From Rhizobium sp. SSA_523 (GTDB lineage: Bacteria; Pseudomonadota; Alphaproteobacteria; Rhizobiales; Rhizobiaceae), in the NCBI RefSeq assembly GCF_030435705.1, contig NZ_CP129381.1:558001-622000 (forward strand): 64,000 nt of DNA, given 5' to 3'. A program made the translations under genes and the position numbers. The notes under the pieces are model-generated. The model saw only the letters and a program-made list of their open reading frames with translations, was not told where the DNA came from and ran no database searches. Below, piece after piece: positions 27,097 through 37,820 of the stretch (its first letter is position 1; the number at the start of each line of letters is the position of its first letter).

Positions 27097-29094
27097 TCAG
27101 ATCGTCCGCAGGGCGTCGAACAGGGCAGTCTCCGCCGCACCCGCGCGGTAGAAGACCGGCGGCGAACCGAGCGGCGAGGCGATCTCGATCTCCCGTCCGC
27201 CGGCATGCTTCTCTCCCGACCAGACATGCACCCAGGTCTCGTTCTTCGGCAGATAGACGCGGCGCGCCGTATCGCCCGCCTGCCATACAGGTGCAACCAG
27301 CAGGTCCCTGCCGTAAAGGTAGGCGTCCTGGATCGTGTAGGTGTCACGATCATCTTCATGATGCAGGAAAAGCGGGCGCTGGACGGGAAGACCGGTCGAA
27401 GCCGCCTCTGCCGACAGCGCCTTCAGATATGGGGCGAGATGAACATAGATGGAGGTCATCCGGGCAAAATGGGCAAGAACCTCCGGATCCTGGTCGATTT
27501 GCACATTGTCCAGCGGGCGGTTGCCTTCGTGACTGCGCATGACCGGCGTGAACGCCGCCATTTCGGCCCAGCGCATCAAGAGTTCCGGCGTCCGGACATT
27601 GCCGAACAGGCTCGTATAACCGCCGATATCGGAATGGTGATAGGCATTGCCAAGTAGACCGGAGGAGAGCGCGCCGCACATGACGGTCACCAGACCATCA
27701 TGGCGGGAGAAGTCGACGGATTGGTCGCCGCCCCACAGGAGAGGGCAATGGGCCTGGACGCCGGTAAAGCCTGCACGCATGAAGAACAGTGCTTCCCCCG
27801 TCTGGCCCCGGCTTTCAACGGCACGGGCATTCACTTCCGCCCAGAGCGTCGGCCAGGCATTGTGCATCAGCTTGGCATCGACGCCATTGGCGAGCTTGAC
27901 GTCGATCGGCAGATATTCGCCGAAATCCGCCATCCAGCCGGACAGGCCGAAGTCCAGCATGTTCTTGCCCAGCACCTCTTCCGCAAACCAGGCAGCTGCC
28001 TCGGAATTGGTGAAGTCGACGACCCCGCAGTCGAACTCGCCGAAATCCACAAGTGCCGTGTGCCCCGCCTCGTCCTTGGCAAAATAGCCTCGTTCTTCGG
28101 CGGCCGGATACAGTGTACCGTCGACGCAGATATAGGGATTGACATAGCCGAGGAAGCGGATTCCCTCGTCGCGCAGAGCGGCAATCTTCTGCCGGAGATG
28201 CGGGTAGCGCTCCTCATTGGCGCGCCAGTCCCAGAACAGGCGTGCGCCGAACGAGGTGTGGCGCAAGCCGATCCAGTCCTCGCACCACAGGCCCGAAACC
28301 TTGACACCCGCCTGCCGCATCGCCTCCATGCGTGTGAAAGAGTTGTCGCCGTCCTTCAGGCCAAGGATGGCACCGGAATAGACCCAGTCAGGCAGTTGCG
28401 GCTGGCGGCCGAAACGCTCGGACAGCTGCCCCACCAGCGCGACAAAGGTCGGGGCGGCAAAAAATTCCAGACGCTCGGGAATGGCCCAGACCTCGATTTC
28501 GTGGAAATCCGGGCGGCGGAAGTCGAAGACCAAATAGGCGGTCGTTTCGACATGGACCGCATATCTGCGCGAGGAGAGAAAGGTCGGTTGCGGATAATTG
28601 GTGTTGTAGTAGTCGCCGCCGGCGCGACCTGTCACATCGGATTTGAAGGTGATCTCGCTGGTCTTGTCACGACCCACGCCGGGTTCGGACGTCCAGAGGG
28701 GAAAACGGCGGCCGCGCATGTCGAAATAGGACATTTGCTCGCCACCGCCCCAGACATGTTCATCGCTGTCGGCGGTCAGACGCAACCAGACGCGGTTGAT
28801 TTTCGCATCCAGCGCCTCGGTCACCAGATGGTGGCCGTCAAGGGTGATGACGAAGCGGGGATCCAGACCCTTGGCGGCAGAGAAGCTGAGGCGGTTTCCC
28901 TCGATCTCGACATGGACCAGCGCGGTCCGTTCGACGACATAGTCATCGATGTCGAAATTGCCGCGATACATGTCCATCCGCTCTTCGCCGTGCCCGACGA
29001 ACAGGGCTGGGGATGCATCGGTGTGACGCAGGATTTCGCGGCCATCAAGGGTGAGCGAAAAGCCGCCGGGTATGAGGTCAAGCTGCATGGTCAT
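27097..29094 (-). CDS. yihQ: Sulfoquinovosidase, GH31 family
   Basis: Retaining glycosidase that frees sulfoquinovose from sulfoquinovosyl glycerol. The 665-residue protein is close to E. coli YihQ over long stretches (GYVNPYICVDGTL, FGEFDCGVVDFTNSEA, GWMADFGEYLP, HHSDIGGYTSLF, MRSHEGNRP). The nucleophile is D390 in WMADFG and the acid/base D457 in WGGDQSVD. Residues that read the sulfonate are K247, E272, R285, W288 and Y493, the K-E-R-W-Y set of the Agrobacterium-type enzyme, where E. coli has Q-Q-R-W-Y. No signal peptide, so it is cytoplasmic and acts after uptake. Generic alpha-glucosidase is thereby unlikely. Confidence 0.93.
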   Translation of the reverse strand: MTMQLDLIPGGFSLTLDGREILRHTDASPALFVGHGEERMDMYRGNFDIDDYVVERTALVHVEIEGNRLSFSAAKGLDPRFVITLDGHHLVTEALDAKINRVWLRLTADSDEHVWGGGEQMSYFDMRGRRFPLWTSEPGVGRDKTSEITFKSDVTGRAGGDYYNTNYPQPTFLSSRRYAVHVETTAYLVFDFRRPDFHEIEVWAIPERLEFFAAPTFVALVGQLSERFGRQPQLPDWVYSGAILGLKDGDNSFTRMEAMRQAGVKVSGLWCEDWIGLRHTSFGARLFWDWRANEERYPHLRQKIAALRDEGIRFLGYVNPYICVDGTLYPAAEERGYFAKDEAGHTALVDFGEFDCGVVDFTNSEAAAWFAEEVLGKNMLDFGLSGWMADFGEYLPIDVKLANGVDAKLMHNAWPTLWAEVNARAVESRGQTGEALFFMRAGFTGVQAHCPLLWGGDQSVDFSRHDGLVTVMCGALSSGLLGNAYHHSDIGGYTSLFGNVRTPELLMRWAEMAAFTPVMRSHEGNRPLDNVQIDQDPEVLAHFARMTSIYVHLAPYLKALSAEAASTGLPVQRPLFLHHEDDRDTYTIQDAYLYGRDLLVAPVWQAGDTARRVYLPKNETWVHVWSGEKHAGGREIEIASPLGSPPVFYRAGAAETALFDALRTI

Positions 29095-29099
29095 GCTTT

Positions 29100-29864
29100 C
29101 TAGTTCTGGGTCAGTCCGGCATCGACGACGAAATTGGCGCCCGTGCAGCCATTGCTTTCGTCGGAACCGAGGAAGAGAGCCATGCGCGCGACATGGCTGG
29201 CATCCAGGCGGAATTTCAGCGCCTGGAGATCGATGAACTGCTGGTTCTGCTCCGGGCTGGTCCAGAGCTTCAACTGGCGTTCGGTAACAATGGCACCCGG
29301 CACGATGCAGTTGACGCGGATGCCATCGGCACCCAGTTCACGCGCCAGCGTCTTCGTCAGGCCGATAATGGCGGCTTTCGACGTCGTGTAGCCGACCATG
29401 CCCGGCCGCCCGCGCATGAAGGAGATGGAGCTGAACATGATGACGGATCCGCCGCCATTCTGCCGCATGCTTCTGCTTACCGCCTGAGTGACGAAGAACT
29501 GATGGTCCAGATTGAGCGCCAGCGCGCGACGCCAGTAATCCGGCTCCACCTCGTCCATGGCATGGCGATCATCCTTGCCGGCATTGTTGAGCAGGACGGA
29601 GACCGGACCATGATCGGCTTCAATCCGCTCGACCGTGGCGCGGGTGGCGTCAATATCGGTCAGGTCGCAGGAATAGAAGTTCGCGCCACTTGCCGCGGCC
29701 GTGGCAGCGCCGGCGGTCTGGTCGATATCGATGAAGGAGACCCGCGCTTGCTGCGCGCGGTAGGCCTTGACTATTTCTTCGCCGATGCCCGATGCGCCGC
29801 CGGTGATCAGCACATGGCGGTTTGCAAGCGATTGGTAGCGGACGGTATCATAAGGTGCGGACAT
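29100..29864 (-). CDS. SDR dehydrogenase, probable sulfoquinovose 1-dehydrogenase
   Basis: First step of the sulfo-Entner-Doudoroff route: NAD(P)-dependent oxidation of sulfoquinovose to sulfogluconolactone. A classical SDR of 254 residues: TGGASGIG cofactor motif, NNAGKDD, catalytic Ser in MFSSISFM, YTTSK catalytic Tyr-Lys, and PGAIVTERQ after it. The acidic D in SFIDIDQ suggests NAD preference. ATG 29864 is used; a GTG at 29879 overlapping the lactonase stop is an alternative. Placement between lactonase and sulfoquinovosidase supports the role; sequence alone would only say SDR. Confidence 0.85.
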   Translation of the reverse strand: MSAPYDTVRYQSLANRHVLITGGASGIGEEIVKAYRAQQARVSFIDIDQTAGAATAAASGANFYSCDLTDIDATRATVERIEADHGPVSVLLNNAGKDDRHAMDEVEPDYWRRALALNLDHQFFVTQAVSRSMRQNGGGSVIMFSSISFMRGRPGMVGYTTSKAAIIGLTKTLARELGADGIRVNCIVPGAIVTERQLKLWTSPEQNQQFIDLQALKFRLDASHVARMALFLGSDESNGCTGANFVVDAGLTQN

Positions 29865-29875
29865 GGATCTGTGTC

Positions 29876-30769
29876 TCACGCGTCGAGTTTGAAGTGCGGT
29901 TTTGCCAGGCCGGCGACGTCTGTGCGCATGGCGAACAGCGCTCCGGACAGCGGATATTGCGCGAGTTCCTCAGCCGGCCGGCCAATGCTGGCACTGGTGC
30001 AATAAAGGCTGCGCAGGTCCGGGCCGCCGAAGGTGACCATGGTCGGGCATTTCACCGGCACGGGATATTCCGCCAGCAGCCGACCGTCCGGCGCATAGCG
30101 CTGTACGCGGCCCCCTTCGAACAGGGCGGTCCAATAGCATCCCTCTTCGTCGACAGCGCCGCCGTCCGGCCGTCCCTTGTCGGTTTCGGAGCCGAATGTC
30201 GCAAACAGCTGGCGATTGCCCGCTTCACCTGTCATCACGTCGTAATCATAGGTATAGAGCGCGTAACGCAGAGTGTCGGAATGGTAGAGGCGGCGGCCGT
30301 CGGGGGAAAAGGCGACGCCATTGGAGGTCAGCAAGCGATCGGCGAGAACCGTCAGGCCGCGATGGTCGAACCGGTAGAGGCTCGCGATCGCGCGTTCCCG
30401 CGTCTCGTCAACCGTGCCGGCGATGAAACGTCCGGCAGGATCGACCATGCCGTCATTGAAGCGGCTGATCGACTGATCCTCGGGATTGTCCGCCAGTTTG
30501 CGGAGGCGCTCGCCTTGCGGCGAGAGGAGCCAGAGGCCGGAGCGCAGGCCGGCGATGAAGCCGCCACCCTCGGCCAGGCCGATGCAGCCGACCTCTTCCG
30601 GCAAGTTCAGCGTCTGCAGCGCGCCGTCGGCGGGATCAAAGCGGTGAATACGGCTCTTCTTGATGTCGACGAAAAACAGGACCTGTTCGTCGACGGACCA
30701 GAGAGGGCATTCACCGAGGTCGCAGCGCATGTACAGGACGGGAACGAAAGGACTTTCCACGTTGGCCAT
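29876..30769 (-). CDS. SMP-30 family lactonase, probable 6-deoxy-6-sulfogluconolactonase
   Basis: Opens sulfogluconolactone to sulfogluconate. Propeller protein of 297 residues with the metal set E20 (LGECPLW), N150 (LLTSNGVAFS) and D202 (RPDGGAVD), plus N105 in SRFNDG. It differs clearly from the other SMP-30 protein at 11618. The ATG is separated from the aldolase stop by one base, so it is inside the tight operon. Function is inferred from family and position between aldolase and dehydrogenase. Confidence 0.87.
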   Translation of the reverse strand: MANVESPFVPVLYMRCDLGECPLWSVDEQVLFFVDIKKSRIHRFDPADGALQTLNLPEEVGCIGLAEGGGFIAGLRSGLWLLSPQGERLRKLADNPEDQSISRFNDGMVDPAGRFIAGTVDETRERAIASLYRFDHRGLTVLADRLLTSNGVAFSPDGRRLYHSDTLRYALYTYDYDVMTGEAGNRQLFATFGSETDKGRPDGGAVDEEGCYWTALFEGGRVQRYAPDGRLLAEYPVPVKCPTMVTFGGPDLRSLYCTSASIGRPAEELAQYPLSGALFAMRTDVAGLAKPHFKLDA

Positions 30770-30770
30770 G

Positions 30771-31574
30771 TCAATAGGCCGCGGTGGGGGCGACGGCCGG
30801 CTTGTCCACGCCTTTCATCTGCCCGAGCCACTCATTCGCGCGGCCGGTCATCATGGCGATGTCCGAGGCAATGGCGGCATAATCATAGCCATAGCCGATG
30901 AAGCGCTTCACCATATCGGGATTGGGACCGACAATGCCGATCGGCTTGCCGGCAGCATGCGCATCCTTGGCGGCCTTTTCAATCAGCGCCTGGACCTCCG
31001 GATGGGCGATATTGCCGATATGGCCCATGGCAGCCGAAAGGTCGCCGGGTCCGACGAACAGCGCATCAATGCCCTCCACCGAAGCGATCTCCGGCAGCCG
31101 CTCGATCGCTTCGGGCGTTTCCAGCTGCACGATCGTGCAGACATCGTCATTGGCCGTCTTCAGATAGTTTTGAATAGTGCCGAAACGCGAACCGCGATGC
31201 ACGGCGGCGACGCCGCGAATGCCCTGCGGCGGGTAGCGCGTGTAGGACGCGGCGGCCTTTGCCTCTTCCGCCGTCTGCACAAAGGGCAGCATTACGGTGC
31301 GGGTGCCGGCATCCATGCAGCGTTTGACCAGGACCTGATCGTTCCAGGCCAGCCGTACGACGGCATCCGCCGGCGTACAGCCGATGGCGCGCAGGATATG
31401 CGCAAGATCGGATACCTCGATCGGCACATGCTCCATATCGACGACGAGAAAGTCGAAGCCGGCATAGCCGAGCGCTTCGGCACTCGCCGGTGCTGCAGCC
31501 ATCAGCCAGGTTCCGAGCGGCGTGGCGCGGTTCTTGTCGGTGAGCCAGGACTTGAAGGGGTTCAGTGTGCTCAT
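30771..31574 (-). CDS. HpcH/HpaI family aldolase, probable KDSG aldolase
   Basis: Splits 2-keto-3,6-dideoxy-6-sulfogluconate into pyruvate and 3-sulfolactaldehyde. The 267 residues have FDFLVVDMEHVPIEV (catalytic base region), YPPQGIRGVAAVHRGSRFG, and metal ligands in IVQLETPE and FVGPGDLSAAMGH, the layout of HpaI/GarL aldolases. AAGGA precedes the ATG by about 8 bases. It lies 14 bases after the dehydratase stop, the order expected for a sulfo-ED operon. A paralogue lies at 23719-24540. Confidence 0.87.
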   Translation of the reverse strand: MSTLNPFKSWLTDKNRATPLGTWLMAAAPASAEALGYAGFDFLVVDMEHVPIEVSDLAHILRAIGCTPADAVVRLAWNDQVLVKRCMDAGTRTVMLPFVQTAEEAKAAASYTRYPPQGIRGVAAVHRGSRFGTIQNYLKTANDDVCTIVQLETPEAIERLPEIASVEGIDALFVGPGDLSAAMGHIGNIAHPEVQALIEKAAKDAHAAGKPIGIVGPNPDMVKRFIGYGYDYAAIASDIAMMTGRANEWLGQMKGVDKPAVAPTAAY

Positions 31575-31588
31575 GGACTCATCCTTTT

Positions 31589-33325
31589 TCAGAAAATGAC
31601 AGGGTCCGGCACCTTGGCCGATCCGCTGAGGAAGTCGAAATCGCAGCCTTCATCCGCCTGGCTGACATGGCTCTGGTAAAGCGCTGCAAAGGAGCGTTCA
31701 TAGATGCGCGCCGTCGGCTTCCAGACCGCCCTGCGGCGCTGCAATTCATCATCATCGACCCGCATGTTCAGCGTGCCGGCCGTGACATCGAGCTCGATCA
31801 GGTCGCCGGTCCGCACCAGAGCGAGCGGCCCGCCAACGGCGGCCTCCGGCGTCACATGCAGAATGCAGGTGCCGTAATGGGTGCCGCTCATCCGACCGTC
31901 GCAGATGCGCACCATATCGCGCACACCCTGTTTCAGCAGTTTCTTGGGGATCGGCAGATTGCCCCATTCCGGCATGCCGGGGGCGCCAACCGGGCCCGCA
32001 TTGCGCAGGATGATGACGGTATCTTCAGTCACGTCGAGATCCGGATTGTCGAGCGTCTTGTTCATCGTGGCCGGATCGTCAAAGACAAGCGCCGGACCGA
32101 CATGCTGCAGGAATTTCGGATTGGCGGCGGAGGATTTCATCACCGCCCCATTGGGCGCAAGGTTGCCGCGCAGCACTTCCAGCGTCTTGCCCCTGGAGAG
32201 CGGCACGACCGGATCCTCCTCGCCGCGGATGATGTCGTCGTTCCAGCAATCCGCATTGGCGATGTTTTCGCCGAGCGTCTTGCCGTTCACCGTCGGCCGT
32301 TCGAGATGCAGGTGAGGGGAAAGCTTTTTGAGAAGCGCGTTGAGGCCGCCGGCGAAATAGAAATCTTCCATCAGATATTCGCCGGACGGAAAGACATTGG
32401 CGACCACCGGAACCCTGCCCGCCATGGCGGACATGTCGTCGAGGGTCAGGCTGATGCCGGCGCGCCTTGCCATGGCGATCAGATGGACCGCAGCATTCGT
32501 CGATCCCCCCATGGCCATGTAGGCGACGAGACCGTTTTCGAAGCTTTCCTTGCTCAGAATGTCCGAAGGCTTCAGATCCTCCCAGACCATTTCGACGATG
32601 CGCTGGCCACACAGCGAGGCCATGCGCGGGTGACCGGAATCCACCGCCGGGATGGACGAGGCGCCCGGCAGGGTCATGCCCATGGCGTCGGCGATCGACG
32701 TCATGGTGGAGGCCGTGCCGATCGTGTTGCAGGTGCCCGCCGAGCGCGTCATGCGGCTTTCAAGATCCACCCAGTCATCCTTGGTGATGTTGCCGGCGCG
32801 CAATTCGTCCCAGTATTTCTTCGTATGCGTTCCCGCGCCGGTCTTGATGCCGCGCCACTGGCCGTTGGCCATGGGCCCGGCCGGGCAATAGATGACGGGC
32901 AAATCCATCGAGAAGGCGCCCATCAACAGGCCGGGAGTGGACTTGTCGCAGCCGCCGAGAAGAACGGCCCCATCAATGGGGTGGGAGCGCAGCAATTCCT
33001 CGCATTCCATGGCAAGGAAGTTCCGGTAGAGCATGGTCGTCGGCTTGACCATGACTTCACCCACCGACAATGCCGGCATTTCCACGGGGTAGCCGCCGGC
33101 CTGCCACACGCCGCGCTTGACGGCTTCCGCACGATCGCGCAGATGCGCGTGGCATGGGCTCATCTCGCTCCAGGTATTGATGATGCCGATGACAGGCTTT
33201 CCCATGAACTCGTCGCGGCGCATGCCCATCTGCTGCGTGCGCTGGCGATGCGCGAAACCACGCATGTCATCGGAGGCGAACCAGCGCTGGCTGCGCAGTT
33301 CCGACAGGTCTCTTCTCTTGGTCAT
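31589..33325 (-). CDS. IlvD/Edd family dehydratase, probable 6-deoxy-6-sulfogluconate dehydratase
   Basis: Converts sulfogluconate to 2-keto-3,6-dideoxy-6-sulfogluconate. 578 residues with the [2Fe-2S] ligand cysteines C58 (MSPCHAH), C126 (LLGGCDKSTPG) and C199 (AGTCNTIGTAST), spacing as in arabinonate- and xylonate-type dehydratases of rhizobia. Other motifs: GGSTNAAVHLIA and CDGRMSGTHYGTCILHV near the C-terminus. It stands between permease and aldolase with gaps of 9 and 14 bases. Dihydroxy-acid dehydratase of branched-chain synthesis is less likely because of the setting and of the sugar-acid-type motifs. Confidence 0.9.
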   Translation of the reverse strand: MTKRRDLSELRSQRWFASDDMRGFAHRQRTQQMGMRRDEFMGKPVIGIINTWSEMSPCHAHLRDRAEAVKRGVWQAGGYPVEMPALSVGEVMVKPTTMLYRNFLAMECEELLRSHPIDGAVLLGGCDKSTPGLLMGAFSMDLPVIYCPAGPMANGQWRGIKTGAGTHTKKYWDELRAGNITKDDWVDLESRMTRSAGTCNTIGTASTMTSIADAMGMTLPGASSIPAVDSGHPRMASLCGQRIVEMVWEDLKPSDILSKESFENGLVAYMAMGGSTNAAVHLIAMARRAGISLTLDDMSAMAGRVPVVANVFPSGEYLMEDFYFAGGLNALLKKLSPHLHLERPTVNGKTLGENIANADCWNDDIIRGEEDPVVPLSRGKTLEVLRGNLAPNGAVMKSSAANPKFLQHVGPALVFDDPATMNKTLDNPDLDVTEDTVIILRNAGPVGAPGMPEWGNLPIPKKLLKQGVRDMVRICDGRMSGTHYGTCILHVTPEAAVGGPLALVRTGDLIELDVTAGTLNMRVDDDELQRRRAVWKPTARIYERSFAALYQSHVSQADEGCDFDFLSGSAKVPDPVIF

Positions 33326-33334
33326 GGCGTTAAC

Positions 33335-34189
33335 TTATCCCTTGATGCCGCCCGCCGTGAGGCCGGAGACGACACGCTCCTGAAAGATCACGATCAGGAT
33401 GGCGACAGGCACGATGCCCACCACCAGAGCGGCGGAAATGACGGGCCAGGGGAAGGCGAATTCGCCCTGGTAGAGCTGGATGCCGACGGGCAGGGTGCGC
33501 AAAGCCGGATTGGAATTGAAGGACAGGGCCAGCAGGAATTCGTCCCAGGCATTGACGAAGGCGAGAATGCCGGCGGTGAAAACGCCCGGCGCACAAAGCG
33601 GAACGACAACCTTGAACAAGGCGCCAAGGCGCGTGCAGCCGTCGATCATCGCGGCGTTCTCAAGGTCTCGCGGAATGCCCTCGAAGAAGGATACCAGCAT
33701 CAAGGTGCAGACCGGCAGCGACAGGACGGTATAGGGCAGGATCAAGGCGATCCAGGTGTTGAGAAGGTTCAGCGTCCGCATGATCTCGAACAGCGGAACC
33801 AAGAGCGTGACGAGCGGAAAGGTCGAGACGGCGATGATTGCCGACAGGATCAGGCCGCGATAGCGCAGGTTTAGCCTTGCAATGGCGTAAGCCGCAAGGA
33901 CGGCCACCAGAAGCGTCGTGCAGGTCGAGAGCAGCGCCACCATGAAGCTGTTGAACAGGAAGATGTGCAGCGGCTGATCGGAAAAGGCCTGCATATAGTT
34001 GGCAACCGTCGGCGCATGCGGGAACCAGGTGATCGGCTTGACCGTCAGCTCGGCTTCCGTCTTCAGCGAGGTGAAGAGGATCCAAAGTGCGGGAAACATG
34101 CCGTTCACCAGCAGTATGGATGCCGCAATCAGGCGCAGCGGCTTGCCGGTGAAGAAGGATTGGGGGCCGGAGGCTGTTACCTGGCTCAT
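33335..34189 (-). CDS. ABC sugar permease, MalG type (CUT1)
   Basis: Inner-membrane subunit of the sulfoquinovose-cluster importer. 284 residues, six predicted helices, N-terminal helix at about 16-36 (LIAASILLVNGMFPALWIL). The EAA loop, ENAAMIDGCTRLGALFKVVVPLCAPG, is of the MalG class. The gap to the MalF-type gene is 3 bases. Cargo inferred from the neighbours: sulfoquinovose or sulfoquinovosyl glycerol. Confidence 0.9.
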   Translation of the reverse strand: MSQVTASGPQSFFTGKPLRLIAASILLVNGMFPALWILFTSLKTEAELTVKPITWFPHAPTVANYMQAFSDQPLHIFLFNSFMVALLSTCTTLLVAVLAAYAIARLNLRYRGLILSAIIAVSTFPLVTLLVPLFEIMRTLNLLNTWIALILPYTVLSLPVCTLMLVSFFEGIPRDLENAAMIDGCTRLGALFKVVVPLCAPGVFTAGILAFVNAWDEFLLALSFNSNPALRTLPVGIQLYQGEFAFPWPVISAALVVGIVPVAILIVIFQERVVSGLTAGGIKG

Positions 34190-34192
34190 GGC

Positions 34193-35125
34193 TTAGTCCT
34201 TGGTCCGGATGATGCGGAGATAGACGACGGTGACACACATGGAGAGCACGAACATCACCACGGCGAGGGCCGAACCGTAACCGAGATCGAGGAAGGAGAC
34301 GGTGTTCTGGTGAATGTACATGGCGAGCGTGGCGGTCGAGGTGCCCGGCCCACCGCCGGTCATCATGTAGGGAATGTCAAAGGTCTGCAGGGCGGTGATG
34401 GTGCGGAAGATCAGGGCCACGACGATGGCCGGCTTCAGGAGCGGCAGCGTGATTTCGAAAAACTGGCGAATGCGTCCGGCGCCGTCCACATCGGCCGCTT
34501 CGTAGAGCGAGCGGGGGATGGTCTGCAGGCCGGCCAGGATGATCAGGGCCATGAAGGACGAGGTCTTCCAGATGATGGTCAGACAGATCGCCGCGAAAGC
34601 CAGGTTGGGCGAGTTGAACCAGATCACCCCCTCGATGCCGAACCTTGCAAGCACATCATTGACCACGCCATATTCGGAATGGAAGAACCATGCGAAAATC
34701 AGGCCGGCAAAGGACAAAGGAAGCGCCCAGGGGATCAGCAGCGACAGGCGCACCGGCCATTGCGTGCGAAACGGCAGATTGGCAAGCAGCGCCAGGGCCA
34801 TGCCGACAACAAGAGCTCCGGGCACCGTGATGAGGGTGATGAGAACCGTGTTCCAGGTCGTTTCCCAGAAGACGGGATCGGTAAACATCAGCTCGTAGTT
34901 TTCCAAGCCGACGAATTCCGCCGGCAGCCCGGAGGTCAGCGACAGCGAAAAGAAGCTTGTATAGCCGAGCCGCAGCACCGGATAGACGATGATCAGCAAG
35001 AGCAGGATCGCCGTCGGCGCCAGGAGGAGGACTGCAAGCGCCCGATCGCTCAGGTCCAGCCAGCGGGACCATGCCGGCGGCTGCTTCTCGATCCTGTCGG
35101 TGATGGAAAGTGTTGAGGGTGTCAC
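34193..35125 (-). CDS. ABC sugar permease, MalF/UgpA type (CUT1)
   Basis: Partner permease, about 310 residues, with six membrane helices; the first is [22 protein letters not shown]. The EAA loop reads [24 protein letters not shown] prefer the GTG at 35125, which has GGGAG 8 bases upstream, over the ATG at 35146, which has no ribosome site. The binding-protein gene is upstream with a strong hairpin in the 117-base or longer gap. Confidence 0.88.
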   Translation of the reverse strand: MTPSTLSITDRIEKQPPAWSRWLDLSDRALAVLLLAPTAILLLLIIVYPVLRLGYTSFFSLSLTSGLPAEFVGLENYELMFTDPVFWETTWNTVLITLITVPGALVVGMALALLANLPFRTQWPVRLSLLIPWALPLSFAGLIFAWFFHSEYGVVNDVLARFGIEGVIWFNSPNLAFAAICLTIIWKTSSFMALIILAGLQTIPRSLYEAADVDGAGRIRQFFEITLPLLKPAIVVALIFRTITALQTFDIPYMMTGGGPGTSTATLAMYIHQNTVSFLDLGYGSALAVVMFVLSMCVTVVYLRIIRTKD

Positions 35126-35210
35126 CGCTGCAGCTCCCGCATGCAAGACGAAATCAAAAGATGAAGATGAGCAAAGGCGACCGACAATCGATCAATCCCT
35201 GCGCATCGGC

Positions 35211-35241
35211 TCCGGAAGCGGTCGGACCGGCCGCTTCCGGA
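35211..35241 (-). promoter_or_regulatory. Intercistronic hairpin after the CUT1 binding-protein gene
   Basis: TCCGGAAGCGG at 35211-35221 pairs perfectly with CCGCTTCCGGA at 35231-35241 around a 9-base loop, 22 bases after the binding-protein stop. There is no T-run. Location and form match hairpins that stabilise the binding-protein mRNA and lower read-through into permease genes. Confidence 0.65.
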
Positions 35242-35263
35242 TGTTCGAGAGGCGATGCCGCGC

Positions 35264-36514
<1,251 letters not shown>

Positions 36515-36560
36515 TTACGTCCTGTACGCGGGCCCCGGTAACTCCCCCGCGCGCGGAGTA

Positions 36561-37637
36561 TCATGCGATGGCGCGTTCGCTCGCGGCATCGAAGAGGTGA
36601 ACTTTCGACGGATCGAGGCCGAGCCGCAAGGTGGTGCCCACCTTGGGACGCATATCGGGCGGCATGCGCGCCGTCAGCATCTCGCCGCCGATGAGGAAAT
36701 GGACCAGCGTGTCGGAGCCCAGCGGCTCGACGACCTGCACATCCGCCGTCAGCGTCATCGCAGGATCGGCAAGCGTCACGAAATGTTCCGGACGGATGCC
36801 GACGATCACCTCGCGGCCGTCTTCCATGTTCTGCTTGCCGGCGGCGAGCATCGACAAGGGAATGCGGTCGCCATTGGCAAATTCCAGGGACCCGGCAGCG
36901 ACCTTGGCGCGCGCGAAGTTCATGGCCGGCGATCCGACGAAACCACCGACAAAGACGCTTTGCGGCTTGTTGTAGACGTCATCGGGCGTGCCGACCTGTT
37001 CGATGTCGCCACCGCGCAGGATGACAATCCGGTCCGCCAGCGTCATCGCCTCCACCTGATCATGGGTTACGTAGATGATGGTGGTGCCGAGCTGCTGGTG
37101 GAGGCGCTTGATCTCGGTGCGCACCTGACCGCGCAGCTTGGCATCGAGGTTGGACAGCGGCTCGTCAAAAAGGAAGACCTGAGGCCGGCGCACGATCGCG
37201 CGGCCCATGGCCACGCGCTGTCTCTGGCCGCCGGAGAGCTGGCCGGGCCGACGATCCAGCAAATGACCTATGCCCAGCATCTCGGCGGCTTCGTTGATGC
37301 GGCCTTCCGCATCCTTCATGCTGACGCCGCGCACCTTGAGGCTGAAGCCCATGTTCTCGCGGACGGTTTTGTGCGGATAAAGGGCGTAATCCTGAAACAC
37401 CATGGCGATGTCGCGCTCACGGGGCGCCAGACGGTTGACGACGCGATCGCCGATACGGATCTCTCCGTCGGTAATGGCCTCAAGCCCGGCGATCATGCGC
37501 AAGGTTGTGGATTTGCCACATCCGGACGGACCGACGAACACGACGAACTCGCCATCCTCGATCTCGAGATCGATTCCCTTGACGATCCGCAAAGCGCCAT
37601 AGCTCTTATCAAGCTTGCGAAGGCTAACCGAAGCCAT
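36561..37637 (-). CDS. ABC transporter ATPase, MalK/UgpC type (CUT1)
   Basis: ATPase of the importer, 358 residues from ATG 37637, which has GGGAGG 6 bases upstream; the longer frame to 37676 lacks one. Motifs: Walker A GPSGCGKST, signature LSGGQRQR, Walker B VFLFDEPLSNLDAKLR, switch His in YVTHDQ, and a C-terminal TOBE region (RPEHF onward) as in MalK and UgpC. First gene of the long minus-strand operon; its promoter and LacI-type operator lie at 37691-37718. Confidence 0.93.
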   Translation of the reverse strand: MASVSLRKLDKSYGALRIVKGIDLEIEDGEFVVFVGPSGCGKSTTLRMIAGLEAITDGEIRIGDRVVNRLAPRERDIAMVFQDYALYPHKTVRENMGFSLKVRGVSMKDAEGRINEAAEMLGIGHLLDRRPGQLSGGQRQRVAMGRAIVRRPQVFLFDEPLSNLDAKLRGQVRTEIKRLHQQLGTTIIYVTHDQVEAMTLADRIVILRGGDIEQVGTPDDVYNKPQSVFVGGFVGSPAMNFARAKVAAGSLEFANGDRIPLSMLAAGKQNMEDGREVIVGIRPEHFVTLADPAMTLTADVQVVEPLGSDTLVHFLIGGEMLTARMPPDMRPKVGTTLRLGLDPSKVHLFDAASERAIA

Positions 37638-37690
37638 TCCTACCTCCCGACCGCCGGACGCCATATCCGGCCGCATTCCAATTGGACGCC

Positions 37691-37718
37691 ATCATAGCGC
37701 TACGATTTCAAAATGCAA
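37691..37718 (-). promoter_or_regulatory. Promoter and LacI-type operator of the sulfoquinovose operon
   Basis: On the minus strand TTGCAT (37718-37713), a 16-base spacer and TATGAT (37696-37691) form a near-consensus promoter. The palindrome ATC-R-TAGCGCTA-Y-GAT (plus strand 37691-37706) fills the spacer end and covers the -10 box. A central GCGC palindrome is typical of LacI-family operators, and a matching site lies before the lacI-type gene. Repression by occlusion is the natural reading. Confidence 0.7.
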
Positions 37719-37820
37719 TCCGGCTCTTTCTGCCTTTTCACAATTTACCTACCGTCTCCGATCTGTCGAAATTTGAGCAGAAAAAACATGAGCTTCCTTA
37801 TGTCAGGCTACAATTAGTCG

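Noticed and set aside
27097..29094. Plain alpha-glucosidase or alpha-xylosidase
   Set aside because: Long stretches match YihQ, and the residues that read the sulfonate are present; the neighbouring genes complete a sulfoquinovose pathway.
31589..33325. IlvD of branched-chain amino acid synthesis or Edd of glucose metabolism
   Set aside because: The gene is embedded within a few bases of the SQ aldolase and importer genes, and the Cys spacing is of the sugar-acid dehydratase type.
31565..33874. Open frame of 769 codons opposite the dehydratase and permease genes
   Set aside because: A shadow of GC-rich third-position bias; the minus-strand genes have full motif sets and tight operon spacing.
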